A stretch of DNA of 33,390 nt from Rhodocyclaceae bacterium. GTDB taxonomy: Bacteria; Pseudomonadota; Gammaproteobacteria; Burkholderiales; Rhodocyclaceae. Below are positions 22,840 through 31,105 of the stretch, piece after piece. The stretch is taken from NCBI GenBank assembly GCA_016791145.1, contig JAEUNJ010000292.1, positions 1 to 33,390 of the forward strand, read 5' to 3'. Positions within the stretch are counted from its first letter, which is position 1, and each line of letters begins with the position of its first letter. Position numbers and translations under genes: made by a program. Below the pieces are notes generated by a model that made no database searches, was not told the DNA's origin, and was given only the letters and a program-made list of their open reading frames with translations.

Positions 22840-23871
22840 ATGACCACCGCCATGACTTACCGGGACGCCGGCGTCGACATCGACGCCGGAGACGCCCTGG
22901 TCGACCGCATCAAGCCCTACGCCAAGCGCACCATGCGCCCCGAGGTCCTCGCCGGCATCGGCGGATTCGGCGCCCTGTTCGAGATCGCCCGCAAGTACCG
23001 GGAGCCGGTCCTGGTTTCGGGCACCGACGGGGTCGGCACCAAGCTCAAGTTGGCCTTCGAGCAGGACGGCCACGACACGGTCGGCCAGGACCTGGTGGCC
23101 ATGAGCGTGAACGACATCCTGGTCCAGGGCGCCGAGCCCCTGTTCTTCCTGGATTACTTCGCCTGCGGCAAGCTGGACGTGGATACGGCGGCGCGGGTCA
23201 TCAACGGCATCGCCCGGGGCTGCGAACTGGCGGGCTGCGCGCTGATCGGCGGCGAGACGGCGGAAATGCCCGACATGTATCCGGCGGGCGAGTACGACCT
23301 GGCGGGTTTCGCCGTCGGCGCCGTCGAGAAGGAGCGCATCATCGACGGCCGGCGCATCGCCCCCGGGGACGTGGTGCTCGGCCTGGCGTCCTCGGGCGCC
23401 CATTCCAACGGCTATTCCCTGATCCGCCGCATCCTGGCGAAGGCGGACGCGGCAATGACCTCCGAGTTCCACGGGCGGACCCTGCGCGAGGCGGTCCTCG
23501 CGCCGACGAGGATCTACGTGAAGCCGGTGCTGGCGCTGATGGATGCCCTGCCCGTCAAGGGCCTGGCCCACATCACGGGCGGTGGACTGACGGGCAACGT
23601 GCCACGGGTCCTGCCGGCCGGGACGACGGCGGTCATCGACCGCCAGCACTGGCCCCTGCCGCCGCTTTTCCAGTGGCTGCAGCGCGAGGGCAACGTGGCG
23701 GACGCGGAGATGCACAGGGTCTTCAACTGTGGCATCGGCATGGTCGTGATCGTCGCCCCGGAACACGAGAAGCTTGCGGTCGAGCTGCTCGGCGCGGCCG
23801 GCGAGACGGTTTTCGAACTGGGCCGCATCGAGGCCTGCGGCGCCGGCGATCCGCAGACGGTCATCCTCTGA
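22840..23871 (+). CDS. purM: Phosphoribosylformylglycinamidine cyclo-ligase (AIR synthetase)
   Basis: Closes the imidazole ring to give aminoimidazole ribonucleotide in purine synthesis. The 343-residue protein begins [22 protein letters not shown], has the phosphate-binding [13 protein letters not shown], the [21 protein letters not shown] block, [13 protein letters not shown] and the C-terminal [16 protein letters not shown]. Length and order are those of the single-domain bacterial enzyme. The ATG at 22840 is used; an ATG at 22852 (MTYRD) would equally fit. Divergent from the perM-like gene across 107 bp. Confidence 0.97.
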   Translation: MTTAMTYRDAGVDIDAGDALVDRIKPYAKRTMRPEVLAGIGGFGALFEIARKYREPVLVSGTDGVGTKLKLAFEQDGHDTVGQDLVAMSVNDILVQGAEPLFFLDYFACGKLDVDTAARVINGIARGCELAGCALIGGETAEMPDMYPAGEYDLAGFAVGAVEKERIIDGRRIAPGDVVLGLASSGAHSNGYSLIRRILAKADAAMTSEFHGRTLREAVLAPTRIYVKPVLALMDALPVKGLAHITGGGLTGNVPRVLPAGTTAVIDRQHWPLPPLFQWLQREGNVADAEMHRVFNCGIGMVVIVAPEHEKLAVELLGAAGETVFELGRIEACGAGDPQTVIL

Positions 23872-23957
23872 TCGGGGCGGCCTTCGAGCCGTCCCGCAGG
23901 GGGCGTGCAATGGCGGACCGCCCCTCCGGGCCCTCACCGTGGAATCCTCCACCGCCT

Positions 23958-23977
23958 TTAGTCCGATCGGACTATTG
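23958..23977. promoter_or_regulatory. Palindromic operator-like element before the first PEP-CTERM gene
   Basis: TTAGTCCGATCGGACTATTG contains the perfect 16-bp palindrome TAGTCCGATCGGACTA (23959-23974). The same element, differing only in the central two bases, precedes the second intact PEP-CTERM gene at nearly the same distance from its ATG. A TTGCGG adjoining the palindrome and TAACTT (23997-24002) could be -35 and -10 elements with 16-bp spacing, so a regulator bound here would touch RNA polymerase at the -35. Confidence 0.8.
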
Positions 23978-24034
23978 CGGTTGCGCACGATCCCGGTAAC
24001 TTGTCTCGGTCATCCATCCGCGGGAAACACGTCC

Positions 24035-24610
24035 ATGAAGACACTCCTTGCCGCCGCCATCTCGGCCAGCTTCGCCGCTTCTGCCGTGGCCGCCGACGTC
24101 ACCGTTTACGCCCAGGCCAACAGCACCAGCGGGGGTTCCGGCGCGCTGGCGCTCCACCTGGCGTCGGGCCAGGCCTTCACGGTCACCGTGGATCCCGCCG
24201 ATTTCTGGAATGCGGGGGATCTGCCGCGCTGGTCCAATGCCGATGGTCTCGCCGCCAACGTCCATTTTCACGCCGGCATGGACGCGGAGATTCCGGTCCT
24301 GCCGGACGGCACCCAGATCGGCGCGGTGTTCAGCGATTGGATCCAGGGCGGTCTCACCGCGCCCTACGGATCCCTGGTCGGCAGCTTCGACGGCGGCGCG
24401 CACTTCTTCCTGATCGGCACCTCCCATTCGGGATTCGCGCCCCTGGGCGGCGGTGATCTGCGGCTGTACTACTTCGACTCCAACAGCGGAGACAATACGG
24501 GCTCGATCTCGGCGCACGTCGCCGCGGTCCCCGAGCCGGAGGCCTACGCGATGCTCCTGGCAGGCCTCGGCGTCCTGGGGTCCGTGGCGCGCCGCCGCCG
24601 CTCGGCCTGA
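24035..24610 (+). CDS. PEP-CTERM protein with a PA-IL-lectin-like domain
   Basis: A 191-residue exported protein: signal peptide 1-20 (ends AVAADV), a beta-rich domain (about 22-164), then VPEPEAYAMLLAGLGVLGSVARRRR as the PEP-CTERM sorting signal recognised by exosortase and linked to exopolysaccharide export. The region from SLVGSFDGGAHFFLIG to LRLYYFDSNSGDNTGSISAHV resembles the galactophilic lectin LecA (PA-IL) in layout: small-molecule loop, then a Gly/Asn/Ser end strand. That is a resemblance recalled from the family, not a measured match. The ATG at 24035 gives the signal peptide. The upstream palindrome and a downstream terminator make it a single-gene unit. Confidence 0.85.
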   Translation: MKTLLAAAISASFAASAVAADVTVYAQANSTSGGSGALALHLASGQAFTVTVDPADFWNAGDLPRWSNADGLAANVHFHAGMDAEIPVLPDGTQIGAVFSDWIQGGLTAPYGSLVGSFDGGAHFFLIGTSHSGFAPLGGGDLRLYYFDSNSGDNTGSISAHVAAVPEPEAYAMLLAGLGVLGSVARRRRSA

Positions 24611-24635
24611 TACCGTTTTCCGCGGCGGGCGAAAG

Positions 24636-24658
24636 GGGCGGCGGCAGCCGCCCTTTTT
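24636..24658 (+). terminator. Rho-independent terminator after the first PEP-CTERM gene
   Basis: GGGCGGC pairs with GCCGCCC around GGCA and is followed by TTTTT. It lies between convergent genes and could also serve miaA, whose direction shows a weaker CTTTC after the stem. Confidence 0.88.
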
Positions 24659-24680
24659 CGCTTCCGGGAGTGGCCGGCGG

Positions 24681-25619
24681 TCACCCGCAGTGGGCGCGGC
24701 AGAGTGCCGCCAGTTCCCCGGCCGTCGAGCGGTCCAGCGGATCCATGATGCGTACCCGATCCATGGTCCGCAACCAAGTGAGTTGCCGCTTCGCGAACTG
24801 GCGGGTGGCGAAGATGCCCCGGTCGCGGAGTGCGCCGGCCGGCAGCGATCCCTCCAGCATGTCCCACACCTGCCGGTAGCCGACGCAGCGCATCGAGGGC
24901 AGGGTTCCGTCCAGCCGATAGCGGCGACGCAGGCCCTCCACCTCCTCGACCAGTCCCCCGGCCAGCATGGCCTCGAAGCGCGCAGCGATCCGCGCGTGCA
25001 GCACGGCCCGGTCCCCGGGGACCAGCGCCACGGCCAGCGCGTCGTAAGGCAGCGCGCCGCCCCGGTCATGTCCGGCGAAGAACTCGCCCATGGTTCGCCC
25101 CGTCAGGCGCACCACTTCCAGCGCCCGCTGGATGCGCTGGGCGTCCGCGGGGTCCAGGCGCGCCGCCGTCGCCGGATCGACGCGGGCCAGTTCGGCGTGC
25201 AGGGCCGGCCAGCCCCGTCCGACTGCCTCGGCATCGATCGCGGCCCGCAGGGCGGGATCGGCGGCCGGCAGATCGGCGAGGCCTTCCCGCAGGGCCTTGA
25301 AATAGAGCATGGTGCCGCCCACCAGCAGCGGCACGCGGCCAGCCGCGCTGATGGCGGCCATTTCGCGCAGGGCGTCCTCCCTGAAACGGGCCGCGGAGTA
25401 GCGCTCCTCGGGCGTGATCAGGTCCACCAGCCGGTGGGGAAACCGGGCCAGGGTGGCGGCGTCCGGCTTGGCGGTGCCGATGTCCATGTCGCGGAACACC
25501 TGGGCCGAATCCACGCTGACGATATCGACCGGCAGCCGGCTCGCCAGTTCGAGCGCGGCGGCAGTCTTGCCGCTGGCGGTGGGGCCGAGGAGGAAGAGGG
25601 CGGGGGGCTTGCGTGACAT
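24681..25619 (-). CDS. miaA: tRNA dimethylallyltransferase
   Basis: Adds a dimethylallyl group to A37 of tRNAs that read codons starting with U, including tRNA-Leu(CAA) in this window. The 312-residue protein has the P-loop [13 protein letters not shown] (10-22), the [16 protein letters not shown] motif (37-52) with the catalytic Asp, [12 protein letters not shown] and the C-terminal [12 protein letters not shown]. Length and domains are normal. The ATG at 25619 opens directly on the P-loop region. Divergent from the DUF4139 gene across 173 bp with no strong promoter that I can identify. Confidence 0.96.
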   Translation of the reverse strand: MSRKPPALFLLGPTASGKTAAALELASRLPVDIVSVDSAQVFRDMDIGTAKPDAATLARFPHRLVDLITPEERYSAARFREDALREMAAISAAGRVPLLVGGTMLYFKALREGLADLPAADPALRAAIDAEAVGRGWPALHAELARVDPATAARLDPADAQRIQRALEVVRLTGRTMGEFFAGHDRGGALPYDALAVALVPGDRAVLHARIAARFEAMLAGGLVEEVEGLRRRYRLDGTLPSMRCVGYRQVWDMLEGSLPAGALRDRGIFATRQFAKRQLTWLRTMDRVRIMDPLDRSTAGELAALCRAHCG

Positions 25620-25792
25620 GGGGGCGGCGCGACAGTGGCGCGCATCCTAGCCGCTGCCCGCCCCGGGGGGAAGGGGAGGCCTTGCCGGGGCGGCGCCGCC
25701 GAGCTGCCGCCGCCGTCCCGCCACGCGGTCGGCAACCCCATTCCGCGCGCTTCTCCGTTAAGGTGCCGACACGATCCGCAAGGGAGCCGCCC

Positions 25793-27196
25793 ATGAGAAC
25801 CGCCGTATCCGTCCTGGCCCTGCTGGCCAGCCTTCCCCTGTCATCGCCCGCGGCCGAGTCGCCGTCGGGCCCGGAATCCAGGACATCCCTGGCCGTGACC
25901 ATCTACAACGACGGCCAGGCCCTGGTGAAGGACGCCCGCAGACTGGACCTGGCGGCGGGGCCCAACACCATCGCCTTCCGCGAGGTGGCGGCCCGCATCC
26001 GGCCCGAGACGGCAAGCCTGCGGTCCCTGGGGGGCGCCGGATTCTCCCTGGTCGAACAGAACTTCGACTTCGATCTGCTGACACCGAACACCCTGTTGCG
26101 CAAGTTCGTGGGACGGCAGGTGACGGTGATCCGCACCAATCCGGCCACGGGCGGCGAGTCCGTGGAACGGGCGACCGTGCTCGCCACCAACGAGGGGGTC
26201 GTCCTAAAGTATCCCGACCGCATCGAGACCGGCGCGGCGGGGCGCCTGTCCTTCGATTCCGTCCCGGCCAACCTGCGGGAACGACCGACGCTTTCCGTGA
26301 CGCTGCACCCGCCGAAGGCCGGGCCCCAGGAGGCGGAACTGATGTACCTGACCCAGGGGATGGGCTGGAAGGCGGACTACATCGCGACCCTGGAGGCGGA
26401 TGGCCGGCTGATGAACCTGGCCGGCTGGGTGACCCTCACCAACCAGAGCGGCACGGCCTACGAGGGCGCGCGCCTCCAACTGGTGGCCGGGACCCTCAAC
26501 CGGGTGCCGGAACCGCGACTGGCCATGGCCAAGGGGATGGCGATGCCGGCCGCCGCGCCCGCCCGCGAGATGAAGGAGGAGAAACTCTTCGAGTACCACC
26601 TCTATACGCTGGACCAGCCCACCACCATCCTCGACAATCAGGTGAAGCAGGTGGCCCTGTTGTCCGCGGCGGCGATCCCGGTCGAAAAGGAATACGAGTT
26701 GCAAGGCGCCGCGTGGTATTACCAGGGACGCTACGCGGAGATCGGCCGCAAGCTGAAGCCCTCGGTCTTCCTTTCCTTCGAGAACAAGGGCGGCGAACTG
26801 GGCAAACCCCTGCCGCAGGGTACGGTGCGGGTCTATTCGCGGGATTCCCGCGGCGGTGCCCAACTCGTCGGGGAGGATGCCATCGCCCATACGGCCAGAG
26901 GCGAGAAGCTGCGCCTGCGCCTCGGGGAGGCCTTCGACATCACGGCCGACCGGGTGCAGACCGACTACCGGAGCCTGCCTGGCAATGCCTGGCAGTCCTC
27001 CTTCCGCATCGAGATCCGCAACGCCGATCCCAGGCCGGTCACCGTGAAGGTGGTCGAGCCCATGCCCGGGGATTGGAAGGTGACCGAGGAGAGCCACAGG
27101 CACGCGAAGCTGGGTTCGGGCGCGGCGGGCTGGAACATCACCGTTCCGGGCGAGGGCAGGGCCACCTTGGAATACACGACCGTGGCCCGCTGGTGA
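25793..27196 (+). CDS. DUF4139 domain protein, exported, function unknown
   Basis: A 467-residue protein with a signal peptide (about 1-21, ending SSPAAES). It opens with a VTIYNDGQALVKDAR strand and continues with repeated beta segments, including MYLTQGMGWKADYIATLE, LAGWVTLTNQSGTAYEGARLQLVAG and a C-terminal domain with FRIEIRNADPRPVTVKVVEPMPGDW. These match the DUF4139 (mucoidy-inhibitor A-like) family of beta-sandwich proteins, which lack a firm function. The ATG at 25793 follows AAGGGAG at the right spacing; a longer frame upstream overlaps the miaA promoter area and is rejected. The flavoprotein gene follows after 34 bp, so the two may share a transcript. Confidence 0.85.
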   Translation: MRTAVSVLALLASLPLSSPAAESPSGPESRTSLAVTIYNDGQALVKDARRLDLAAGPNTIAFREVAARIRPETASLRSLGGAGFSLVEQNFDFDLLTPNTLLRKFVGRQVTVIRTNPATGGESVERATVLATNEGVVLKYPDRIETGAAGRLSFDSVPANLRERPTLSVTLHPPKAGPQEAELMYLTQGMGWKADYIATLEADGRLMNLAGWVTLTNQSGTAYEGARLQLVAGTLNRVPEPRLAMAKGMAMPAAAPAREMKEEKLFEYHLYTLDQPTTILDNQVKQVALLSAAAIPVEKEYELQGAAWYYQGRYAEIGRKLKPSVFLSFENKGGELGKPLPQGTVRVYSRDSRGGAQLVGEDAIAHTARGEKLRLRLGEAFDITADRVQTDYRSLPGNAWQSSFRIEIRNADPRPVTVKVVEPMPGDWKVTEESHRHAKLGSGAAGWNITVPGEGRATLEYTTVARW

Positions 27197-27230
27197 GCGC
27201 CGGGCCCGGCGGGATGCGAAGGCATCGACC

Positions 27231-28490
27231 ATGATCCCGGTGGCCGTGATCGGGGGCGGGCCGGCCGGCCTGATGGCGGCGGAGGTGCTCTCCGCCGCGG
27301 GCATTCCGGTGGAGGTCTTCGACGCGATGCCTTCCGTGGGCCGCAAGTTCCTGATGGCCGGAAAGGGCGGCATGAACATCACCCATTCCGAGCCGCCCGC
27401 CCCATTCCTGGCCCGCTACGGAACGCGGGCCGGGGTGCTCGCGCCGCCGCTCGGGGACTTCGGGGCCGAGGCGCTCCGCGACTGGATCCACGGTCTCGGG
27501 ATAAGCACCTTCGTCGGCAGTTCGGGCCGGGTCTTTCCCGATGGGATGAAGGCGGCGCCCCTGTTGCGGGCATGGCTTCACCGCCTGCGCGGGCAGGGCG
27601 CGCGCTTCCACGCCCGCCACCGGTGGCTCGGCTGGAACCCGGACGGCACCCTGCGCTTCTCCACGCCCGGCGGCGAGCTCGGCGTCGCCGCCGCCGCGAC
27701 GGTGCTGGCCCTCGGGGGTGGCAGTTGGGCCAAACTCGGCTCCGACGGCGCCTGGGTATCGACGCTGCGGGAGCGGGGAATCCCGGTGGCCGGGTTGCGT
27801 CCGGCCAATTGCGGTTTCGACGCGGCGGCGGGGGGGGCCGGGGGCCGGGGGTGGAGCGACCGGTTCCGCGAGCAATTCGCCGGTCAGCCCCTGAAATCGG
27901 TGACGGTGTGGGCCGCCGGCCGGGTGGCGCCGGGGGAACGGCGTTCCGGCGACGTGACGATCACCGCGACCGGCGTGGAAGGCGGGCCGGTCTATGCCCT
28001 ATCCGCGGTCCTGCGGGACCGGATCGCGGCGGAGGGATCGGCAACGATGCAGGTGGACCTGCTGCCGGGACGGTCCCCGGAGCAGGTGCTGCGCGAAGTT
28101 GCCCATCCGCGCGGATCCCGCTCCCTGTCGAGCCACCTGCAAAGCCGCCTGAACCTGCGCGGCGTCAAGACCGCGCTGTTGCGGGAATGCCTGCCGCCGG
28201 AGGTCTTCGCGTCACCGGTTCTGCTGGCCGCGGCCATCAAGGCCCTGCCGCTGCGCCTGGCGGCGCCCCGCCCCCTGGACGAGGCGATCAGCACGGCGGG
28301 CGGGGTCGAATTCGCCGGCCTCGACGACCATCTGATGCTCCATGCACTGCCGGGCGTCTTCTGCGCGGGCGAGATGCTGGACTGGGAGGCGCCGACGGGA
28401 GGCTACCTGCTGACCGCCTCCTTCGCCACGGGCCGCTGGGCGGGGCAAGGGGCCCTGGCATGGCTGCGTCGCGCCGGGACGACGCCGTAG
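27231..28490 (+). CDS. NAD(P)/FAD-dependent oxidoreductase, HI0933-like flavoprotein
   Basis: A 419-residue flavoprotein. The Rossmann dinucleotide motif VAVIGGGPAGLMAAEVLSAA is at residues 4-23, followed by VGRKFLMAGKGGMNITHSEP, the hallmark of the HI0933/YhiN family, and the C-terminal FAD block VFCAGEMLDWEAPTGGYLLT. The substrate is unknown; the subgroup with this length and motif order (TIGR03862-like) is common in proteobacteria. ATG at 27231. It converges on the pseudouridine synthase gene with only 7 bp between the stops. Confidence 0.93.
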   Translation: MIPVAVIGGGPAGLMAAEVLSAAGIPVEVFDAMPSVGRKFLMAGKGGMNITHSEPPAPFLARYGTRAGVLAPPLGDFGAEALRDWIHGLGISTFVGSSGRVFPDGMKAAPLLRAWLHRLRGQGARFHARHRWLGWNPDGTLRFSTPGGELGVAAAATVLALGGGSWAKLGSDGAWVSTLRERGIPVAGLRPANCGFDAAAGGAGGRGWSDRFREQFAGQPLKSVTVWAAGRVAPGERRSGDVTITATGVEGGPVYALSAVLRDRIAAEGSATMQVDLLPGRSPEQVLREVAHPRGSRSLSSHLQSRLNLRGVKTALLRECLPPEVFASPVLLAAAIKALPLRLAAPRPLDEAISTAGGVEFAGLDDHLMLHALPGVFCAGEMLDWEAPTGGYLLTASFATGRWAGQGALAWLRRAGTTP

Positions 28491-28497
28491 GGCGGCG

Positions 28498-29325
28498 TCA
28501 GAACTGCTCGTCGTCCCGCAGGTAGCGCCAGCGCCCGGGCGGCAGGTCGCCGAGCCTCACGCAGCCGATGCGTACCCGCTTCAGCCCGGTCACCTTCAAC
28601 CCCACCAGTTCGCACATGCGCCGGATCTGGCGCTTCCGGCCCTCCTTCAGGATGAAACGCAACTGCTCGGGATTGGCCCAGGCCACCCGGGCCGGCCGCA
28701 GGGCCTTGCCGTCCAGGGAGAGGCCGTGGTTGAGCAGGGCGAGGGCGCGTTCGTCCAGGCGGCCCTCGACCCGGACCAGGTATTCCTTCTCGATGTCCGA
28801 ATCCTCGCCGATCAGGCGCCGGGCGGTTCGCCCGTCCTGGGTCAGCACCAGAAGACCGGTGGAGTCGATGTCCAGACGCCCGGCGGGCGCCAGGCCCCGC
28901 AGGTGGGCTGGCTGGAAGGGGCGCGGGTCGCCGCGTTGCTGGGTGTCGGCATGCACCAGCGTCACCGCCGGTTTGTAGCCGTCCTCGGCCTGCCCCGAGA
29001 CGTAGCCTACGGGCTTGTGCAGGAGGATCGTGGCCTGCCGGGCCTGGGCGGCCTTCGCCTCGGCGCCCAGGCGGATTTCCGCGTCCGGCGCGGCGCGGGT
29101 TCCCAGTTCCGTCACCCGCTGCCCGTTCACGAAAACCAGGCCCCGCTCGATGAAGGCGTCCGCCTCCCGCCGGGAACAGAGGCCCCGTGCCGCCATCAGC
29201 TTGGAGACGCGCACGCCCTCCGGCGGCTCGCCGGCGGGGGACTCCTGCCGCGCGGGCGAGGGTTTCCCGGGCACGGTCGGGCGATCGGGCGGCGGCGCCT
29301 TGCGGAAGGTTCCCATGGCCCGCAT
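28498..29325 (-). CDS. RluF/RsuA-family ribosomal pseudouridine synthase
   Basis: Isomerises specific uridines in rRNA. The 275-residue protein has a Pro-rich N-terminal extension (1-37), an S4 RNA-binding domain ([20 protein letters not shown], about 39-58) and the catalytic domain with [20 protein letters not shown], where the Asp after RL is the nucleophile. [18 protein letters not shown] is the family's second motif. The overall pattern favours RluF (23S U2604) over RsuA, but I am not certain of the site. ATGs at 29325 and 29316 are both possible, and neither has a clear ribosome site. Divergent from rlmJ. Confidence 0.9.
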   Translation of the reverse strand: MRAMGTFRKAPPPDRPTVPGKPSPARQESPAGEPPEGVRVSKLMAARGLCSRREADAFIERGLVFVNGQRVTELGTRAAPDAEIRLGAEAKAAQARQATILLHKPVGYVSGQAEDGYKPAVTLVHADTQQRGDPRPFQPAHLRGLAPAGRLDIDSTGLLVLTQDGRTARRLIGEDSDIEKEYLVRVEGRLDERALALLNHGLSLDGKALRPARVAWANPEQLRFILKEGRKRQIRRMCELVGLKVTGLKRVRIGCVRLGDLPPGRWRYLRDDEQF

Positions 29326-29401
29326 TCTACCGGCCGGCTCCGCAGGTGCCGGACCCGCCGCCGCCCGGGGGCCCGCGCCCCGTGCTAAGGTTCGCGCCGC
29401 G

Positions 29402-30301
29402 ATGCTGAGCTACCGCCATGCCTTTCACGCCGGGAATCATGCCGATGTCCTCAAGCACTGGGTGCTTCTGGAGCTGCTCGATTACCTGAACCGCAAGGAC
29501 AAGCCCTACTGGATCGTGGATACCCACGCCGGCGCCGGGCTCTACGCCCTGGCGCGCGGCCCCGCGGCGAAGAACGCGGAGTACGCGGATGGCATCGGTC
29601 GCCTCTGGGGCCGCGCGGACCTGCCGGCCCCGCTCGCCGCCTACCTGGCCCGCATCCGCGACCTCAATCCCTCCGGCCGCCTGGCCCTGTATCCGGGTTC
29701 CCCCTTCCTGGCGCTGCGCCTGATGCGGACGGCCGACCGGCTGCGCCTGTTCGAACTCCATGGCAGCGACCTCGACCTCCTCGCCGGCCAGCTCGCCGAG
29801 TATTTCCCGGGGCAGGAGAAGCGCTATGCCATCGCGCGGGCGGACGGTTTCCTGGCCCTGAAGGCGGTGCTTCCGCCGCCACCCAGGCGCGGCCTGGTGT
29901 TCATGGATCCTGCCTACGAGGACAAGCGCGACTACCTGCGGGTCCTGATGGCCGTGAAGGAGGGGCTCGCGCGCTTCGCGACGGGGACCTTCTGCGTCTG
30001 GTATCCCATCCTGCCGCGGGGCGACGCGGCCCAATTGCCGCTCAAACTGCGCCGCCTGCCGGTGGACTGGCTGGACGTGAGCCTCACCGTGCAGGCGCCT
30101 TCCGGCGACGGCTTCGGCATGCACGGCAGCGGCCTCTACGTCGCCAATCCGCCCTGGACGCTGGCCCGGACGCTCCGCGAGAACCTGCCCGCCCTGACCG
30201 GCCTGCTGGCGCGGGACGGGACGGCCGCCTGGCGGGTGGAGACGGGCGAGGCGGCCGCCCGCTCGCCGGCCCGGCCGGGGCCGGGGCGGCGGCCCAAATG
30301 A
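29402..30301 (+). CDS. rlmJ: 23S rRNA (adenine(2030)-N6)-methyltransferase
   Basis: A 299-residue methyltransferase. The N-terminus [20 protein letters not shown] is diagnostic for RlmJ, followed by the SAM-binding [12 protein letters not shown] (44-55) and the catalytic tetrapeptide DPAY in [14 protein letters not shown]. coli RlmJ has DPPF there, and an A or S at the third place is acceptable in N6-adenine methyltransferases. The C-terminal [11 protein letters not shown] is normal; the last 15 residues are a basic Pro/Arg tail. It does not require assembled ribosomes in E. coli. ATG at 29402 lies just after a CTAAGGT that may be a -10. Confidence 0.93.
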   Translation: MLSYRHAFHAGNHADVLKHWVLLELLDYLNRKDKPYWIVDTHAGAGLYALARGPAAKNAEYADGIGRLWGRADLPAPLAAYLARIRDLNPSGRLALYPGSPFLALRLMRTADRLRLFELHGSDLDLLAGQLAEYFPGQEKRYAIARADGFLALKAVLPPPPRRGLVFMDPAYEDKRDYLRVLMAVKEGLARFATGTFCVWYPILPRGDAAQLPLKLRRLPVDWLDVSLTVQAPSGDGFGMHGSGLYVANPPWTLARTLRENLPALTGLLARDGTAAWRVETGEAAARSPARPGPGRRPK

Positions 30302-30303
30302 AA

Positions 30304-30328
30304 ACGGCCTCCGGGGACCGGAGGCCGT
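30304..30328 (-). terminator. Rho-independent terminator of the second PEP-CTERM gene
   Basis: On the minus strand ACGGCCTCCGG and CCGGAGGCCGT form an 11-bp stem with a 3-nt loop, followed by TTTC. It lies against the convergent rlmJ stop, 22 bp after the PEP-CTERM stop. Confidence 0.88.
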
Positions 30329-30350
30329 CGGGCGTTGCTGCGGAAGCGGG

Positions 30351-31016
30351 TCAGCCGGCGCGGCGGCGGCGCAGGGCGCCCAGCACGCCCAGGCCGGCCA
30401 GGAGCATTGCGTAGGTTTCCGGCTCCGGGACGGCGACGGTGACGTCGTAGCTGCCGAGGTTGTTGTACCAGCCGAAGCCATCCATCGTGCCCAGGTAAAG
30501 GCGCGTGGCGCCGGCCGGCACGTGGAAAGCCTGGACCACGAAGGAATCGGTGCGACCGTCGCCGATGAAGAACACCTGCTTCAAGCCCGGCGACAGGGAG
30601 AGGAAGCCGGTGCCGAGGCCGCCGGCCGAGAAGTCCAGGGCCCCTGGCGTCGGCGTGAGATTCGGCGCCGTGTCGTCCAGGAAGACCCCGACCAGGGCGT
30701 TGATCGGCGAGGCCACGTTGGCGATGCCGTTCTCGTCGCCCGTCGTGTGGCCCGTGAGGCCATTCCCGTCGGGACCCACGAGGGCGCAGCAGGGTCCGTT
30801 GCTGACCAGGCCGGTGACCGCAAAGCTAAGGGTCGTCCCGCCGACCACGGGGACCATCACCGGGGATTGTCCCGGCGCCGAATCCCCGCTGCTGGCGGTC
30901 GAACCGGCCGGCATGCCGGCCAGCCACGGGTCGCTGGTGCCGGGGACGGCGATGCCCGCGGCGGCAGGGCCGGCCAGGGCGAGGGAAGAGAAGATGAGTG
31001 CCAGGGATTTCTTCAT
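30351..31016 (-). CDS. Second PEP-CTERM protein with a PA-IL-lectin-like domain
   Basis: A 221-residue exported protein: signal peptide 1-20 (ends PAAAG), a long beta-rich region, then VPEPETYAMLLAGLGVLGALRRRRAG as the PEP-CTERM sorting signal. The domain with INALVGVFLDD, SPGLKQVFFIGDG, VPAGATRLYLGTMDG and FGWYNNLGSYDVTV has the layout of the LecA/PA-IL-like family: a carbohydrate-binding beta sandwich ending in an Asn/Gly loop before the last strand. It therefore resembles the first PEP-CTERM protein at 24035 in architecture as well as in its promoter element. Cys75-Cys76 are adjacent. The ATG at 31016 opens the signal peptide (MKKSLALIF); a 55-residue upstream extension is rejected. Confidence 0.86.
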   Translation of the reverse strand: MKKSLALIFSSLALAGPAAAGIAVPGTSDPWLAGMPAGSTASSGDSAPGQSPVMVPVVGGTTLSFAVTGLVSNGPCCALVGPDGNGLTGHTTGDENGIANVASPINALVGVFLDDTAPNLTPTPGALDFSAGGLGTGFLSLSPGLKQVFFIGDGRTDSFVVQAFHVPAGATRLYLGTMDGFGWYNNLGSYDVTVAVPEPETYAMLLAGLGVLGALRRRRAG

Positions 31017-31074
31017 GAAGTGCTCCTCGCGGGTGCTTGACAAGGGAATTTCTACCACCGGGAGTCGCGGGGAC

Positions 31075-31094
31075 CAATAGTCCATTCGGACTAA
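31075..31094. promoter_or_regulatory. Palindromic operator-like element before the second PEP-CTERM gene
   Basis: Read on the minus strand this is TTAGTCCGAATGGACTATTG, identical to the element at 23958-23977 except for the two central bases. It is 58 nt from the ATG, against 57 nt for the first gene. TTGGTC next to it and TAGAAA (31054-31049) make a plausible -35/-10 pair with 17-bp spacing. The mutL stop lies 12 bp beyond it, so the element occupies almost the whole intergenic space. Confidence 0.8.
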
Positions 31095-31105
31095 GGGGGC
31101 CGCAC

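Noticed and set aside
23941..24034. Sigma-54 promoter for the PEP-CTERM gene
   Set aside because: No GG-N10-GC pair with the expected TGGCAC and TTGC context is found between the palindrome and the ATG, nor just upstream; the same is true at 31017-31105.
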